IMG/VR virus record: IMGVR_UViG_3300042539_000724
Location: 1-44,365 of that record
Source: a virus
Reading direction: 5' to 3' (one strand)
DNA length: 44,365 nt
Shown here: one piece after another, positions 28,162-35,891 of the stretch
How the letters are laid out: each line of letters opens with the position of its first letter
Numbering within the stretch: position 1 is the first letter of the stretch
Translations under genes and position numbers: made by a program
Notes under the pieces: generated by a model
Database searches by the model: none
What the model saw: only the letters and a program-made list of their open reading frames with translations
What the model was told of the DNA's origin: nothing

Positions 28162-28370
28162 AATATATTTATTTATTGATTTTATTACTAATACCTATTG
28201 GTCAGCACTATACTTTAGAAACCAATATTCCAGTATGGTTTTGCATACCAGATGAACTTGGTTGGACAAGAGGAAATGTGGTATATCTCTGGGGATATTA
28301 TCCGATGGTGAGCAGCGAAAAAGGATTAAAAGATTTTAAAAATATTATATGGGAAATAGGATATGACTAA
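28158..28370 (+). CDS. Small protein with signal or membrane segment (70 aa)
   Basis: ATG 28158 overlaps the previous stop (ATGA). MKYIYLLILLLIPIGQHYTL is a signal peptide or membrane anchor; the rest is Trp-rich. Probably at the membrane or exported. Confidence 0.55.
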   Translation: MKYIYLLILLLIPIGQHYTLETNIPVWFCIPDELGWTRGNVVYLWGYYPMVSSEKGLKDFKNIIWEIGYD

Positions 28371-28560
28371 ATACAAAATTTGTAAATTTGTTAATGGTAA
28401 TGGAGAAGAATGGTATCAAATCTTAGAAAAAGGATGGTTTTTTTGGCACTATATTACAGGATATTCTGATCTTCCGAGAGAATTTAACACTATACATAAA
28501 GTAAATGAATGTATTAATAGGCGAACAATAAAGAAAGTAGAGTGCGTTGATTATGTATGA
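28363..28560 (+). CDS. Small Trp/Lys-rich hypothetical protein (65 aa)
   Basis: KYKICKFVNGNGEEWYQILEKGWFFWHYITGY..., beta-rich. Resembles short phage proteins containing a W..v..k.wf.W. pattern. Overlaps both neighbours. Confidence 0.55.
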   Translation: MTKYKICKFVNGNGEEWYQILEKGWFFWHYITGYSDLPREFNTIHKVNECINRRTIKKVECVDYV

Positions 28561-28681
28561 GCCTGACCCAGTATTTAAATTACTATTTTGTTTAGTAGCA
28601 ACCCTAGCAACTTTAGGTATGATAACACTATTATGTCTTATGGGACTAGGAGTATGGAAATTTGTAGAGTTAATATCATGA
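28553..28681 (+). CDS. Small membrane peptide (42 aa)
   Basis: ATG 28553 within the previous gene; 42 codons to TGA 28679-28681, overlapping the next ATG. One or two hydrophobic segments (LLFCLVATLATLGMITLLCLMGLGVW). Confidence 0.5.
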   Translation: MYEPDPVFKLLFCLVATLATLGMITLLCLMGLGVWKFVELIS

Positions 28682-29277
28682 AGATATACTATCAATTAGC
28701 AACAGTCTGCTGCGGAAGTACAATAATAGCACTTCTGTGCTTAATTACTGCTCTGGTGCTAAATCCTTTACACGAAAAGAATATGAAAAAAACACACGTT
28801 AAATTTAAACCAGTTGATCGACAAACAATAACATCAACACAAGTTGCTGGTAATGTAGAAAGTACTCATGCTTGGGGACGAAGAGAAATTGTTCTTATGA
28901 AAAGTATAGAGTTAGAATATTTTGAGTATTGTAATGAATGGGTTATGTATGGTGATGTTATTCAGCCGGTTGGTCGCAAAGATTATTTCATGCCGGTAAT
29001 GAGAGGCTCTCTTAATTTTAATGTTAGGGATCTTACCCAAACATGGGTTGAACATGCGAAATATGAAAGCGGCCCAATAGAAAAACCAGAAACTTTTGAG
29101 GATTTTAGAGTAGCAAACATTAGAATCAAAGAAGGGAAAATTATTGATATAAACTATTTGCATTATAGATTATTATCAAATCATACGTGGAATATAATAT
29201 CGTCATGGAAAGCAATAGTTAATTCAGACACCCCTATCGCTGTTTCAGAACAGACAAAGGAATTAAATAATGAATAA
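28678..29277 (+). CDS. Membrane-anchored hypothetical protein (199 aa)
   Basis: ATG 28678 with ATGA overlap. Residues 6-30 form a membrane anchor or uncleaved signal (LATVCCGSTIIALLCLITALVLN); the rest is a soluble alpha/beta domain, probably outside the cytoplasm. No family recognised. Confidence 0.6.
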   Translation: MKIYYQLATVCCGSTIIALLCLITALVLNPLHEKNMKKTHVKFKPVDRQTITSTQVAGNVESTHAWGRREIVLMKSIELEYFEYCNEWVMYGDVIQPVGRKDYFMPVMRGSLNFNVRDLTQTWVEHAKYESGPIEKPETFEDFRVANIRIKEGKIIDINYLHYRLLSNHTWNIISSWKAIVNSDTPIAVSEQTKELNNE

Positions 29278-29440
29278 TCTAACAAAAGAACAAAAGTTTG
29301 TTATCTTCTGGCTTTATAATAGAGTGGCCCAACAGATTCCATCCAACCCTATTGATTTTGGAGACAATGATATTATTGTTAATGGAATTAATGTAACGGA
29401 AATGGTTAGAGACTTACTACAGGATAGATTGTTTGTATGA
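29270..29440 (+). CDS. Small helical hypothetical protein (56 aa)
   Basis: ATG 29270 overlaps the previous gene by eight bases; 56 codons to TGA 29438-29440. Hydrophobic helix at the start, acidic loop (DFGDNDII), helix at the end. Confidence 0.55.
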   Translation: MNNLTKEQKFVIFWLYNRVAQQIPSNPIDFGDNDIIVNGINVTEMVRDLLQDRLFV

Positions 29441-29751
29441 ATCAAATGAATAACTTTGTAGAGCATATAAAAAATCTTAAATCTTCCTTATTAAAGCAAG
29501 AAGATCGTGAAAGACAAACAGGAAGATCAACTAGAATTATAAATCAAGCAAAACATCAAAGATCGACCGTAGTGTGTGCTAACTATAGACAAAAATGGGA
29601 ATTTGAACATTTGGGGATTGAGACTATAACTCTAGAACAATACCACAAAGAAAAATGCGGATCATCAAAAACTTATTTATTTGATCACCTTACGATCTAC
29701 TACATAATGGATAAGCACTATTCTCAACTGATTGAGGAATACGGAAATTAA
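29437..29751 (+). CDS. GRSTR-motif phage protein (104 aa)
   Basis: RQTGRSTRIINQAKH followed by STVVCANY resembles small phage proteins with a GR(S/T)TR-i...A motif, a possibly P-loop-like nucleotide-binding start, but the Walker A lysine is missing. TYLFDHLTIYY could be a degenerate Walker B. Function not assigned. Confidence 0.55.
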   Translation: MNQMNNFVEHIKNLKSSLLKQEDRERQTGRSTRIINQAKHQRSTVVCANYRQKWEFEHLGIETITLEQYHKEKCGSSKTYLFDHLTIYYIMDKHYSQLIEEYGN

Positions 29752-29806
29752 AAGATAAAATATAAGTTTGTTACGTTGATGGAATTAATATGACAATGAG
29801 GCATTT

Positions 29807-30118
29807 ATGGATAAAAATGATTTCGATAAACTAATACAAATACGACAACTTCTCAAAGAAGCATATGACCATTATTTTGAGTTCAGTGATGGATTTTGTA
29901 AAAGTAGCGAAGGACATATCTCATTAGACTTTGGAAACTATTGGGAAGATAAAAATTGTGAACTTAAAATTACAGGAGTTCAAATATATTCATATGTTCT
30001 TGGGCCAGACCGGCTGCATTATTTTAAAAGTCTTGACGAAGCACTAGACTCTGTGATACAATGGCATAGAGATGAAATGAACGCCAGCGATGACCGAGCC
30101 CCAACAAGAAAGGTTTGA
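29807..30118 (+). CDS. Hypothetical protein (103 aa)
   Basis: Helix (DFDKLIQIRQLLKEAYDHYFEF), central strands (LKITGVQIYSYVLGPDRLHYFKSLDEALDSVIQWH), basic tail. The late part resembles short phage proteins that end in a sL.eAl..v..w. Ribosome binding site is weak (GAGGCATTT). Confidence 0.55.
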   Translation: MDKNDFDKLIQIRQLLKEAYDHYFEFSDGFCKSSEGHISLDFGNYWEDKNCELKITGVQIYSYVLGPDRLHYFKSLDEALDSVIQWHRDEMNASDDRAPTRKV

Positions 30119-30121
30119 ACC

Positions 30122-30367
30122 ATGAGTGATTCCAAGGAACAACAAAAAGACGTTGATGGGGCTTCGCGTCCATCGCGTTGTTATGTTGTCGCATCATCTG
30201 GCAATGTGCTGGAACGACGCGAATCGATGTTTTACTGGCGAGGACGATATTTTCCAGGACTTGTGGATGTAAAAACAAACGCACTCTATGACCATCCTGA
30301 CGATAGTTTTAACGCACACGTCCACATTCCAACGGCAATCGGTATTGGGCTTATTCGATTAACATAA
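30122..30367 (+). CDS. Hypothetical protein (81 aa), compositional outlier
   Basis: GAAAGG stands before the ATG. Codon choice (GCG, CGC, GTC, CTG, ACG) and GC content differ from every neighbour. RRESMFYWRGRYFPGLVDVKTNALYDHPDDSFNAHVHIPTAIGIGLIRL could be a small beta-domain. No family recognised. It may have been acquired separately. Confidence 0.55.
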   Translation: MSDSKEQQKDVDGASRPSRCYVVASSGNVLERRESMFYWRGRYFPGLVDVKTNALYDHPDDSFNAHVHIPTAIGIGLIRLT

Positions 30368-30438
30368 CGCTGACTACAACGAATATGGCGAACCAGAAAC
30401 TTCTATAAAACATAACTACTATTTGGAGAACCCAGACT

Positions 30439-30663
30439 ATGAAAGACCGATTTGACCTAGAGAATGAGATTAGTTTTCTACATACTTTTGTTGATAATCT
30501 TGGCTCTATCAGCGAAGCGGTATTAGAGAGAGATTTAGACAAGGATGAAATTGTTAATGCTGTTGAAGGAGTAAGAGCATTACTCGATCTACATATTAAT
30601 AAATTGTTTGATACAATGACCCAGTGTTTCAACCTAGATCAATATAAAAACCATGACAACTAA
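30439..30663 (+). CDS. Small helical protein (74 aa), paralogue of 9515
   Basis: RFDLENEISFLHTFVDNLGSISEAVLERDLDKDEIVNAVEGV matches the gene at 9515 (RFELENQIMGLHSIVDSLNDISYGVLEADM..DDITNAIDGL). Acidic and helical; TTGGAGAACCCAGACT precedes the start. Overlaps the next gene by 11 bases. Confidence 0.65.
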   Translation: MKDRFDLENEISFLHTFVDNLGSISEAVLERDLDKDEIVNAVEGVRALLDLHINKLFDTMTQCFNLDQYKNHDN

Positions 30664-30871
30664 ATTATACAACCAGATTATGGCATTTGGTAATAGTGTG
30701 GGGGACTATATTCGTATGGAATATGATCCAGAATACTATACTGAATTTAATACTAAAAATTTGAATATGTTTGATTTTATTGGTAGTTATTATATGGGTG
30801 GTAGTAATGTGCCAGATACGGCACGATATGTTATTGAATTGATCAAAATGAAACAAAAGGACTTAGCATAA
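30653..30871 (+). CDS. Small hypothetical protein (72 aa)
   Basis: IMAFGNSVGDYIRMEYDPEYYTEFNTKNL..., acidic. Not recognised. TAATG coupling to the phosphoesterase gene. Confidence 0.55.
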   Translation: MTTKLYNQIMAFGNSVGDYIRMEYDPEYYTEFNTKNLNMFDFIGSYYMGGSNVPDTARYVIELIKMKQKDLA

Positions 30872-31476
30872 TGATTACCGTAATTGGTGATATTCACGGT
30901 AAGTATGATCGTTACCACAAGATAATTCGACGCACAAAGGATTACCCATATACTGTTCAACTGGGCGATTTTGGCTTTAGATATGATACTTTGGATAATG
31001 TTGATTCAACAAAGCATTTGATTATCCCAGGAAATCACGATAATTACGATAGATGTTATAACTATCCTCATTTTTTGGGAGACTATGGTTATACTAGTTT
31101 AAATAAAGTAGAATTCTTTTATTATCGTGGGGCTTATAGTATTGATAGACAATATCGTACAATAGGTATTGACTGGTGGGAAAACGAACAGGTGAATATT
31201 GAAAATTTTATGAAAGCCAGGGAATTGTATTATACTGTTAAGCCTGATATTGTTATCACTCATGATGCTCCAATGGATATTGTGTCGTATTTGCTTCCTC
31301 CTGGCAGTAAAATATATGAAAATAATACTAATTGGGCATTAAGTGAATTATTTAAGATTCATCAACCTAAGATTTGGCTATTTGGACACCACCATCAGTC
31401 ATGGAATATGAAAGTAAATGGTACTGATTTTAAGTGTTTAAATGAATTAGAAACCTATAATTTAGAGGCAGTATGA
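30871..31476 (+). CDS. Calcineurin-like metallophosphoesterase (201 aa)
   Basis: All signature blocks of the family are present in order: G6-D-I-H-G10 (metal), GDFG 32-35 (metal Asp), GNHD 54-57 (catalytic His/Asp), T130-H-D near the middle and G172-H-H-H at the end. Such enzymes use two metal ions to split phosphoesters; phage members (such as the lambda phosphatase) act on proteins, nucleotides or RNA ends. The substrate here is unknown. The start is TAATG-coupled to the upstream gene. Confidence 0.85.
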   Translation: MITVIGDIHGKYDRYHKIIRRTKDYPYTVQLGDFGFRYDTLDNVDSTKHLIIPGNHDNYDRCYNYPHFLGDYGYTSLNKVEFFYYRGAYSIDRQYRTIGIDWWENEQVNIENFMKARELYYTVKPDIVITHDAPMDIVSYLLPPGSKIYENNTNWALSELFKIHQPKIWLFGHHHQSWNMKVNGTDFKCLNELETYNLEAV

Positions 31477-31847
31477 AACCAGATTTAGAATCAGATTTAT
31501 TCTCAAGCGAAACAATAGTGAATAAGTGTAAACATAGCAGAGTATATAGCCAAAATTTATATGCTGCTATGTGTAATAATAGATTTTTTTATGGTGAACA
31601 TGAATGGACTTGTTCGTGGAGAGCGAGCGGTGGAATAGTGGCCAATATTAGAAATATGAATATAGAAGATTCTGAACAAAAAGAAGATTATATTGATTGG
31701 TATTGTTCTGGTATGGCAGATAAAGAGGGTTATGTATCAGAAAGTGTTGTCACAGATGAAATCTCATTAGATTTAATGAAACTGGGCTGGATAGTTAAAC
31801 CATACGAACCAAGACTGTTGCCAGGAATATATCAAAATATTTGGTAA
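31473..31847 (+). CDS. Conserved phage-type protein (124 aa)
   Basis: WTCSWRASGGIVANIRN...DYIDWYCSGMADKEGYVSESVVTDEISLDLMKLGWIV matches a phage family of the form CSwR.aGGivA...ged.ydwYcsG....gyv.eG.vt.E....L..LGW. Function unknown. Starts in the stop of the phosphoesterase gene. Confidence 0.65.
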   Translation: MKPDLESDLFSSETIVNKCKHSRVYSQNLYAAMCNNRFFYGEHEWTCSWRASGGIVANIRNMNIEDSEQKEDYIDWYCSGMADKEGYVSESVVTDEISLDLMKLGWIVKPYEPRLLPGIYQNIW

Positions 31848-31852
31848 ATATT

Positions 31853-32056
31853 ATGTCGTATGAATATTTTCTAGATCTAGTCGATAAAACTTTTCGCAGT
31901 TTTAATTGGAGATATGGTCAGTGCGTGATGAATGTGTTGTATTATGCTTGGAAAGAAAAACATGATGAACTTGCTGATTCTGAATATGACTGCTACCACG
32001 ATGATAGTATAGTAAAGCTCACGTTGGACAAATTACAAAAAGAATGGTCAATATAA
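31853..32056 (+). CDS. Small hypothetical protein (67 aa)
   Basis: ATG at 31853. FNWRYGQCVMNVLYYAWKEKHDEL resembles the start of the 234-aa protein at 26820 (RYGQ...), a module common in phage proteins. TAATG coupling to the next gene. Confidence 0.55.
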   Translation: MSYEYFLDLVDKTFRSFNWRYGQCVMNVLYYAWKEKHDELADSEYDCYHDDSIVKLTLDKLQKEWSI

Positions 32057-32673
32057 TGATAAAACATAGATTACATCACTGGAGTTGCTCTAAACTAGCT
32101 GATATAATTCGCGGAGAGAAAAAGCCGTATGCACTTGAATTGGAACAATGGGCAAAATGGAGTGATGAACAAAATAAAAAGCGCCCATTCCGTTATTGGT
32201 TAAGCGACACAGTTCTAATAAAGTTGCAAGATATATTTTATTTTCCATATGATATTTATTCAACAGTAAGAGACTATATATGTAATAGATTTATTGACAA
32301 ATTACAATATTTGGAAACTGGATTGCAACCAGGGCAATATTATGACCTTGATACCCGCATCATGCATGGATTATTTAATGAATTAACAAAATTTGTTGAA
32401 ATAGAATTAGCGCACACTAGTCTATGGAATAAGGATAAACACTATAATTTTAAAAATGGTAGATGTATAGAAGCTGCCTACGATTATTTTAATTGGGCCA
32501 GCAATCTTAGGGGTGACGATGGGGAATTGACAGAGCAAGCAAAAAGTGCTATAAAAATACAGATTTTATACGAATGGTGGAAAAATCACAGAAAACAAGA
32601 ACTTTATCAAGAAAAAGAAGACACAGAAATGCTCATAGAATTGATTAAAATACGCCACCATCTATGGACTTAG
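32056..32673 (+). CDS. Conserved phage-type protein (205 aa), paralogue of 21511
   Basis: Shares RPFRYWL, LQDIFYFPYDIY, TGLQPGQYYDLDTRIMHGLFNEL and YNFKNGRC with the 254-aa protein at 21511; the two also end similarly (DTEMLIELIKIR vs DTDMLIKLISIR). Function unknown. The pair shows an intragenomic duplication followed by strong divergence. Confidence 0.65.
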   Translation: MIKHRLHHWSCSKLADIIRGEKKPYALELEQWAKWSDEQNKKRPFRYWLSDTVLIKLQDIFYFPYDIYSTVRDYICNRFIDKLQYLETGLQPGQYYDLDTRIMHGLFNELTKFVEIELAHTSLWNKDKHYNFKNGRCIEAAYDYFNWASNLRGDDGELTEQAKSAIKIQILYEWWKNHRKQELYQEKEDTEMLIELIKIRHHLWT

Positions 32674-32717
32674 GTGTATAAATATAAGGAGATATTTATA
32701 GCATTGGAGGCATTATA

Positions 32718-33053
32718 ATGAGTAACTGTAAAATATTCATTTTATCTTTTTTAATATCATTTGCAACACTTTGCTGTTATGCTAAAGATTCAGAAAAAAT
32801 TCTACTAATATTTGGAGCAAAATGGTGTCAACACTGCTCAGTAGCACAAAACGATATAAAAAATAACACAAAGTTATCAGAAGCTATAAAACAATATACT
32901 ATTATTGATCTAGATTATGACGAAGACGGTGATATAGTAAAAGGTTATAAAGTGAAAGTTGTACCAACATTTATAATTTTTCAAGACGGTAAAGAACTAA
33001 GCAGACAAACTGGTTATTATGGTCCCGATAAATTACTAACATTTCTGAAATAG
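32718..33053 (+). CDS. Exported thioredoxin-fold protein (111 aa)
   Basis: Residues 1-22 form a signal peptide (ILSFLISFATLCCYA). The mature part has W36-C-Q-H-C40, the redox CxxC of thioredoxin-like proteins, and the cis-proline V82-P83-T. It would act on disulfides outside the cytoplasm. Size is typical for a minimal thioredoxin. GGAGG upstream. Its last base overlaps the first base of the tmRNA. Confidence 0.8.
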   Translation: MSNCKIFILSFLISFATLCCYAKDSEKILLIFGAKWCQHCSVAQNDIKNNTKLSEAIKQYTIIDLDYDEDGDIVKGYKVKVVPTFIIFQDGKELSRQTGYYGPDKLLTFLK

Positions 33054-33407
33054 GGGGCGAAATAGAATCGAGCGGATATAGAAGATTATGTAAGCAAGTA
33101 GTGGTTGGTGGAATGGCCACTTTAAAAATCTACCAAATGCTTTAACTGGCACAAATCAGTTAGCCCTTGCTGCCTGACAAAAAAAGGCAGTAACAGACTG
33201 CGATACCGAATGAGGGTAGGGATCAAAAGTCTGTCGTTAAATCCCTCTGCACTTACAATGTCCAACGGGTTGTAGGTTAAGAGAAGTTGGTAAGATTGGA
33301 TTAGTCTTGTTTATTCTGTACTCCAATTTAATTCATGAATAAAATAAACTTGTAGAAAATATAATTAGAAATATAACGTGACGCGGGGGCAGAACCCGCC
33401 GCCTCCA
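33053..33407 (+). ncRNA. tmRNA
   Basis: 5' GGGGGCG 33053-33059 pairs with CGCCTCC 33400-33406, with G3-U70, the alanine identity element; discriminator A 33407, no encoded CCA. The T-arm stem GCGGG/CCCGC is intact, but its loop is unusual (GGCAGAA). The reading frame after TTTAACT resumes at GGC: GGC ACA AAT CAG TTA GCC CTT GCT GCC TGA, giving tag (A)GTNQLALAA. The tag end lies in a hairpin (TTGCTGCC with GGCAGTAA) as in known tmRNAs. Pseudoknot-like segments follow. It would rescue stalled ribosomes and tag nascent chains. Confidence 0.9.
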
Positions 33408-33426
33408 CTTAATATAAGGATATAAT

Positions 33427-33546
33427 ATGAGTTTCTGGAAAAAGATATATAAAAAATTACGAAAGAAAGAAGAAAAAAGTCCAGAAGAATTAGCAGAGGA
33501 TAAATATCTTCAAAAATTAAAAAAGAAAATCAAGAAACACAAATAG
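33427..33546 (+). CDS. Small basic peptide (39 aa)
   Basis: AAGGATATAAT precedes ATG 33427; 39 codons to TAG. Lys-rich helix (MSFWKKIYKKLRKKEEKSPEE...LKKKIKKHK), which could bind nucleic acid or a membrane. Confidence 0.5.
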   Translation: MSFWKKIYKKLRKKEEKSPEELAEDKYLQKLKKKIKKHK

Positions 33547-33564
33547 AAAGCAAAAAGTGATTAT

Positions 33565-33654
33565 ATGGAACCAGAATGGAATCATGGCGAAAATGAGGAC
33601 GATGCCACAATGCTAGGCTTACGTATATATATATATCAAGAAGATCAAGAATAA
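33565..33654 (+). CDS. Small acidic peptide (29 aa)
   Basis: ATG 33565 to TAA 33652-33654, coupled to the next gene by TAATG. Acidic (EWNHGENEDDA). Confidence 0.4.
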   Translation: MEPEWNHGENEDDATMLGLRIYIYQEDQE

Positions 33655-33845
33655 TGCAATCTTATATTTCTTTAAATAAAAATCTAGACTGTCAATATTT
33701 ATGCAAACACATATTTAATATGCTTAATAAATACGCAAATAATGTGGATTTATCCAATAAAGTTTTATGCATAGAAATTAAAGAATCACAAGATATGACA
33801 AATATAGCACCCCGTATAGAACATCAGGATATTAGTGCATCATAA
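33654..33845 (+). CDS. Small hypothetical protein (63 aa)
   Basis: Begins MQSYISLNKNLDCQYLCKHIFNML. Not recognised. Coupled upstream by TAATG; ends just before the HNH gene. Confidence 0.5.
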   Translation: MQSYISLNKNLDCQYLCKHIFNMLNKYANNVDLSNKVLCIEIKESQDMTNIAPRIEHQDISAS

Positions 33846-33846
33846 T

Positions 33847-34221
33847 ATGTTTAATTTGTTTTATGGTTTTTCTAGATCGTCACAATGGAGCAATACAAGA
33901 AAAGAACACCTAAAAAATCAGCCAGAATGTCAGGCGTGCGGTAGGACAAAAGACGTTGAAGTTCATCATATAGAACCTTTTCATATGAACCCATCAAGAG
34001 AGTTAGATCCGACAAATCTAATAACATTATGTGCTAAATCTTGCCATTTAACTTTTGGGCACTTGATGGACTATAAGAGTTGGAATAAGGATGTGGTTAA
34101 CGACTGTTATAATTATAGATTTAAACTTCAACAGAGGCCATATCATGAACAATATACTCAAAAGCCTATATATACCAATATTTTTATTAGGATTATCAAT
34201 ATGCTACGTTGGAACAATTGA
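33847..34221 (+). CDS. HNH endonuclease (124 aa)
   Basis: C28-x2-C31, V39-H-H-I42 (catalytic HH), N57-L-I-T-L-C62 and C66-H67 with a following GH: a complete HNH zinc-beta-beta-alpha nuclease. The N terminus SRSSQWSNTRKEHLKNQPECQACG is typical of the phage HNH type. Such proteins nick or cut DNA, either as homing endonucleases or in packaging. Position between small genes suggests a free-standing mobile or defence-related nuclease. Its C-terminal 80 bases overlap the protease gene. Confidence 0.75.
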   Translation: MFNLFYGFSRSSQWSNTRKEHLKNQPECQACGRTKDVEVHHIEPFHMNPSRELDPTNLITLCAKSCHLTFGHLMDYKSWNKDVVNDCYNYRFKLQQRPYHEQYTQKPIYTNIFIRIINMLRWNN

Positions 34222-34903
34222 CCCAAACGTACCAGACACAAAATATATAGAATACGCTAAAGATTTCAAATATATATATAAAATATGTGGCTCTTATGAA
34301 GATGGTGGTAGATTTTGTGCATCAGCGGTAGCAATAGATTCACATTGGATTTTAACTGCCGCCCATGTTGTTAAAAATAATAAGATATGTGTACTTCATA
34401 AAGAAGATAAAGCCTATCAAGTCAAAGATATAATCATACATAAAGATTTTGAAGAGGGTGGATTTGGATTTGGGGATATAGCTATTGGATATATAGAAGA
34501 AGATTTGGGACTAGATTTTTATCCACCGCTTTATGATACTGAGGATGAAGTTGGTAAAATATGCTCAATCTCTGGATATGGTTTAACAGGAACATTTAAT
34601 ACTGGTGCAACAAAATCTGATAATATCCAACGAGCAGGATCAAATCACATAGATGGTATAGATAGAGATTTATTAATTTGTACTTTATCTCGTAATAAAA
34701 AAACAGCATTAGAATTTTTGATTTCAAGTGGAGATAGCGGAGGAGGATTATTTATAGGTAATAAATTAGCTGGAATAAATTCTTGCGTTTTAGCTCAAGA
34801 TAAAAAGCCAGACTCCAATTATGGGGATGAATCTGGTCACACAAGAATCAGCAAATTTCTACCTTGGATTAGAAATATTATGGCCAAGAAGAAAAATAGT
34901 TGA
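34145..34903 (+). CDS. Exported trypsin-like serine protease (252 aa)
   Basis: Start at 34145 is chosen because a signal peptide then begins directly (MNNILKSLYIPIFLLGLSIC). The chymotrypsin-fold triad is visible: WILTAAH74, GFGD111IAIGYI and GDS198GGGLF. C49/C58 and C180/C214 could form disulfides. Trypsin-like (S1A) proteases are rare in phages. It would act outside the cytoplasm, on host envelope or secreted proteins. Overlap of about 77 bases with the HNH gene is unusual. Confidence 0.8.
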   Translation: MNNILKSLYIPIFLLGLSICYVGTIDPNVPDTKYIEYAKDFKYIYKICGSYEDGGRFCASAVAIDSHWILTAAHVVKNNKICVLHKEDKAYQVKDIIIHKDFEEGGFGFGDIAIGYIEEDLGLDFYPPLYDTEDEVGKICSISGYGLTGTFNTGATKSDNIQRAGSNHIDGIDRDLLICTLSRNKKTALEFLISSGDSGGGLFIGNKLAGINSCVLAQDKKPDSNYGDESGHTRISKFLPWIRNIMAKKKNS

Positions 34904-34928
34904 CAAAGAGGTGTACGATTGCTATAAT
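34900..34928 (+). promoter_or_regulatory. Sigma70-like promoter with CGAT spacer motif
   Basis: TTGACA 34900-34905, 17-bp spacer with TACGATTGC, TATAAT 34923-34928. It drives thyX. Confidence 0.7.
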
Positions 34929-34944
34929 GATGTTGAGGTAAAAA

Positions 34945-35583
34945 ATGAATTGTGCAAAATTAGTATCTATTTCCCCAGATGCAGAAAAGCTAATGTCATA
35001 CTGTGCTAGGGTATCAAATCCTAGTAATCAGAACAATGACAATTACTCTAAACTACTTAAATATTGTATAGATCATCAACATTGGTCTATTTTTGAGCAA
35101 GCGTTTTTGACCGTTGAAATCAATACCAGTAGAGGAATAGCTGCACAGATTCTTCGTCATAGAAGTTTTACTTTTCAAGAGTTTAGTCAACGATATGCTG
35201 ATGCTACACTATTAGCAGAAGATATTCCTTTATTTGAATTACGCCGCCAAGATACTAAAAACAGACAAAACAGTATTGACGATATACCAGATGAAGTCAA
35301 GAGCAAATGGCATAGTCAAATCAGACAACATTTTGCAAAAGCGAAAGCAATATATGATGGAATGATTGCTGATGGAATCGCAAAAGAGTGTGCTAGATTT
35401 GTGTTACCTCTAGCCACTCCGACTAGAATATATGTTAGCGGAAGCGTCAGATCGTGGATACATTACATAACACTACGCTCATCCAATGGCACTCAAAAAG
35501 AACACATGGATATTGCGGAAAAATGTAAGAGTATTTTTATTTCAGAATTACCAATGGTATCGGAGGCTTTAGGCTGGAAATGA
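34945..35583 (+). CDS. FAD-dependent thymidylate synthase ThyX (212 aa)
   Basis: The ThyX signature RHRx7S is present at R71-H-R...S81 (RHRSFTFQEFS), with SQRYAD behind it. HWSIFEQAFLTVEINTSRG and EcaRFVLPLATPTRIYVSGSVRSWIHYITLR provide the remaining FAD/dUMP-binding blocks. It converts dUMP to dTMP with methylene-tetrahydrofolate and NADPH. Length is standard for bacterial and phage ThyX. GAGGTAAAA precedes the ATG. With dCMP deaminase at 40427 it would form a dCMP to dUMP to dTMP route. Confidence 0.95.
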   Translation: MNCAKLVSISPDAEKLMSYCARVSNPSNQNNDNYSKLLKYCIDHQHWSIFEQAFLTVEINTSRGIAAQILRHRSFTFQEFSQRYADATLLAEDIPLFELRRQDTKNRQNSIDDIPDEVKSKWHSQIRQHFAKAKAIYDGMIADGIAKECARFVLPLATPTRIYVSGSVRSWIHYITLRSSNGTQKEHMDIAEKCKSIFISELPMVSEALGWK

Positions 35584-35882
35584 AGATTAGACTTTTAATG
35601 TCTAAAAGTGATATTGTTCGTGCTACTAAAAACACCAAATATTCACCAATACAAATTTTAGCATCAAAACATTTTAAAGAAAATATTGATAATATAGAAA
35701 TAACCTACGATAGCGTTATTTTATGGAATGACGAGATTAACGATTATCATTCCTATAAATATTGCGTTGAAGATATAAATATTGTGAAAGCGTTTTTGGA
35801 TGAATGGCATGATTATGTTGATGGATATATTGATGATTTGGTTGTAGAACCAATTTCTTTTTGCGTCGAAGAAAAAAATTAA
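35580..35882 (+). CDS. Hypothetical protein (100 aa)
   Basis: ATGA overlap with thyX. Lys-rich first half, acidic second half; central part EITYDSVILWNDEINDYHSY. No family recognised. Confidence 0.55.
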   Translation: MKIRLLMSKSDIVRATKNTKYSPIQILASKHFKENIDNIEITYDSVILWNDEINDYHSYKYCVEDINIVKAFLDEWHDYVDGYIDDLVVEPISFCVEEKN

Positions 35883-35891
35883 GAACGACAC

